The position numbers were made by a program, and so were the translations under genes. A stretch of DNA of 64,000 bases, taken from Luteimonas deserti (GTDB taxonomy: Bacteria; Pseudomonadota; Gammaproteobacteria; Xanthomonadales; Xanthomonadaceae). The stretch is from the NCBI RefSeq assembly GCF_013425765.1, contig NZ_JACCJZ010000010.1, positions 186,001-250,000 on the forward strand. The letters run 5' to 3'. Positions 63,618 to 64,000 of this stretch are shown here, piece after piece (position 1 is the stretch's first letter; every line of letters starts with the position of its first letter). A model generated the notes under the pieces. That model was not told the origin of the DNA, did no database searches, and was given only the letters and a program-made list of their open reading frames with translations.

Positions 63618-64000
63618 TCAGGCTGCGCGGGCTGTGCGCGAGTAGAGGTCGGCGTAGCGCTGGCCGGCGTGTTCCCATCCCGACGGCGTCAGCATCGCGG
63701 CGCGGCGCATCGCCGACATCAACCCCGGCAGGCGCCAGGTGCGGAACGCACGGCCGACGCAGCGGCGCAGCGCATCCGCCGAGGGCTCGGCGAACAGGAA
63801 GCCGGTCACGCCGTCGTCGACGGTGTCGATCAGGCCGCCCGTCGCATGCGCGATCGGCAGGCTGCCGAAGCGCTGCGCGTACATCTGGCTCAGGCCGCAG
63901 GGTTCGAAGCGCGACGGCATCAGCAGGAAATCGGAGCCGGCGTAGACCCGCCGCGCCATGCTTTCCTCGAACCCGATCATCGCCGCGACATGTGCCGGAT
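63618..64000 (-). CDS. glgA: Glycogen synthase, C-terminal part (5' end outside window)
   Basis: The frame stays open to the right edge, so only the last ~127 codons are seen. It includes [57 protein letters not shown]. The E-x-C-G-L motif and the following GG loop bind ADP-glucose in GT5 glycogen synthases, while PAHVAA just inside the edge continues the family pattern. It adds glucose from ADP-glucose to glycogen. First gene of the operon within this window. Confidence 0.93.
   Translation of the reverse strand, partial: PAHVAAMIGFEESMARRVYAGSDFLLMPSRFEPCGLSQMYAQRFGSLPIAHATGGLIDTVDDGVTGFLFAEPSADALRRCVGRAFRTWRLPGLMSAMRRAAMLTPSGWEHAGQRYADLYSRTARAA

Noticed and set aside
1-64000. CRISPR arrays
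   Set aside because: No regularly spaced direct repeats were seen. The dispersed palindromes are far apart and not array-like.

Overview
The window looks like chromosomal DNA of a GC-rich gammaproteobacterium of the Xanthomonadaceae/Lysobacteraceae (Luteimonas/Lysobacter type). This rests on gene content and order: the bioB-bioF-bioH-bioC cluster, ubiA, comF, a 629-residue MnmG, and a glgA-glgB-treZ-malQ-treY-glgX operon. The genus is inferred, not proven.

Two kinds of DNA alternate. Positions 1 to about 17,960 and about 19,300 to 29,600 are accessory. Their codon use is less GC-biased, neighbours are unrelated, and they carry a partial TniQ-like transposition gene, a small tyrosine recombinase and nine copies of a 24-nt palindrome. 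Wedged between them is a short core segment: trpS (itself mosaic near its 5' end) and a broken small membrane-protein gene. From tRNA-Arg (29,673) to the right edge the DNA is ordinary core genome.

Accessory block 1 holds the TniQ-like fragment, a 3'-5' exoribonuclease-like protein, an odd 103-nt tRNA-like locus, a Sel1-like protein, and a cluster of nuclease-like genes (3,653-6,119) that is the best candidate here for a poorly described defence system. A YkvI-like permease follows, then an efflux operon on the minus strand (adaptor, RND pump, outer-membrane factor, DHA2 pump). Two TetR genes and a perfect operator palindrome sit upstream of it. Accessory block 2 holds a zinc-less dehydrogenase, the recombinase, a TetR-controlled enzyme cassette (epoxide hydrolase, saccharopine-dehydrogenase-like, SnoaL-like, NAD(P)H:quinone oxidoreductase), a GIY-YIG protein with a partner, and a HEPN-containing protein that may be a single-gene defence.

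The core part runs as follows: ugd; ubiA; comF; a compact biotin operon with two embedded membrane-protein genes; a TonB receptor plus DUF3526 ABC transporter under a Zur-like AT-rich palindrome; dehydratase/YdcF/ketosteroid-isomerase-like genes; a low-complexity lipoprotein; a minus-strand terminator that suggests an unannotated small RNA; mnmG; an acyltransferase divergent from a membrane LytTR regulator; and the glycogen/trehalose operon, whose glgA is cut by the right edge. The last operon makes glycogen (GlgA, GlgB), remodels it (MalQ, GlgX) and converts it to trehalose (TreY, TreZ).
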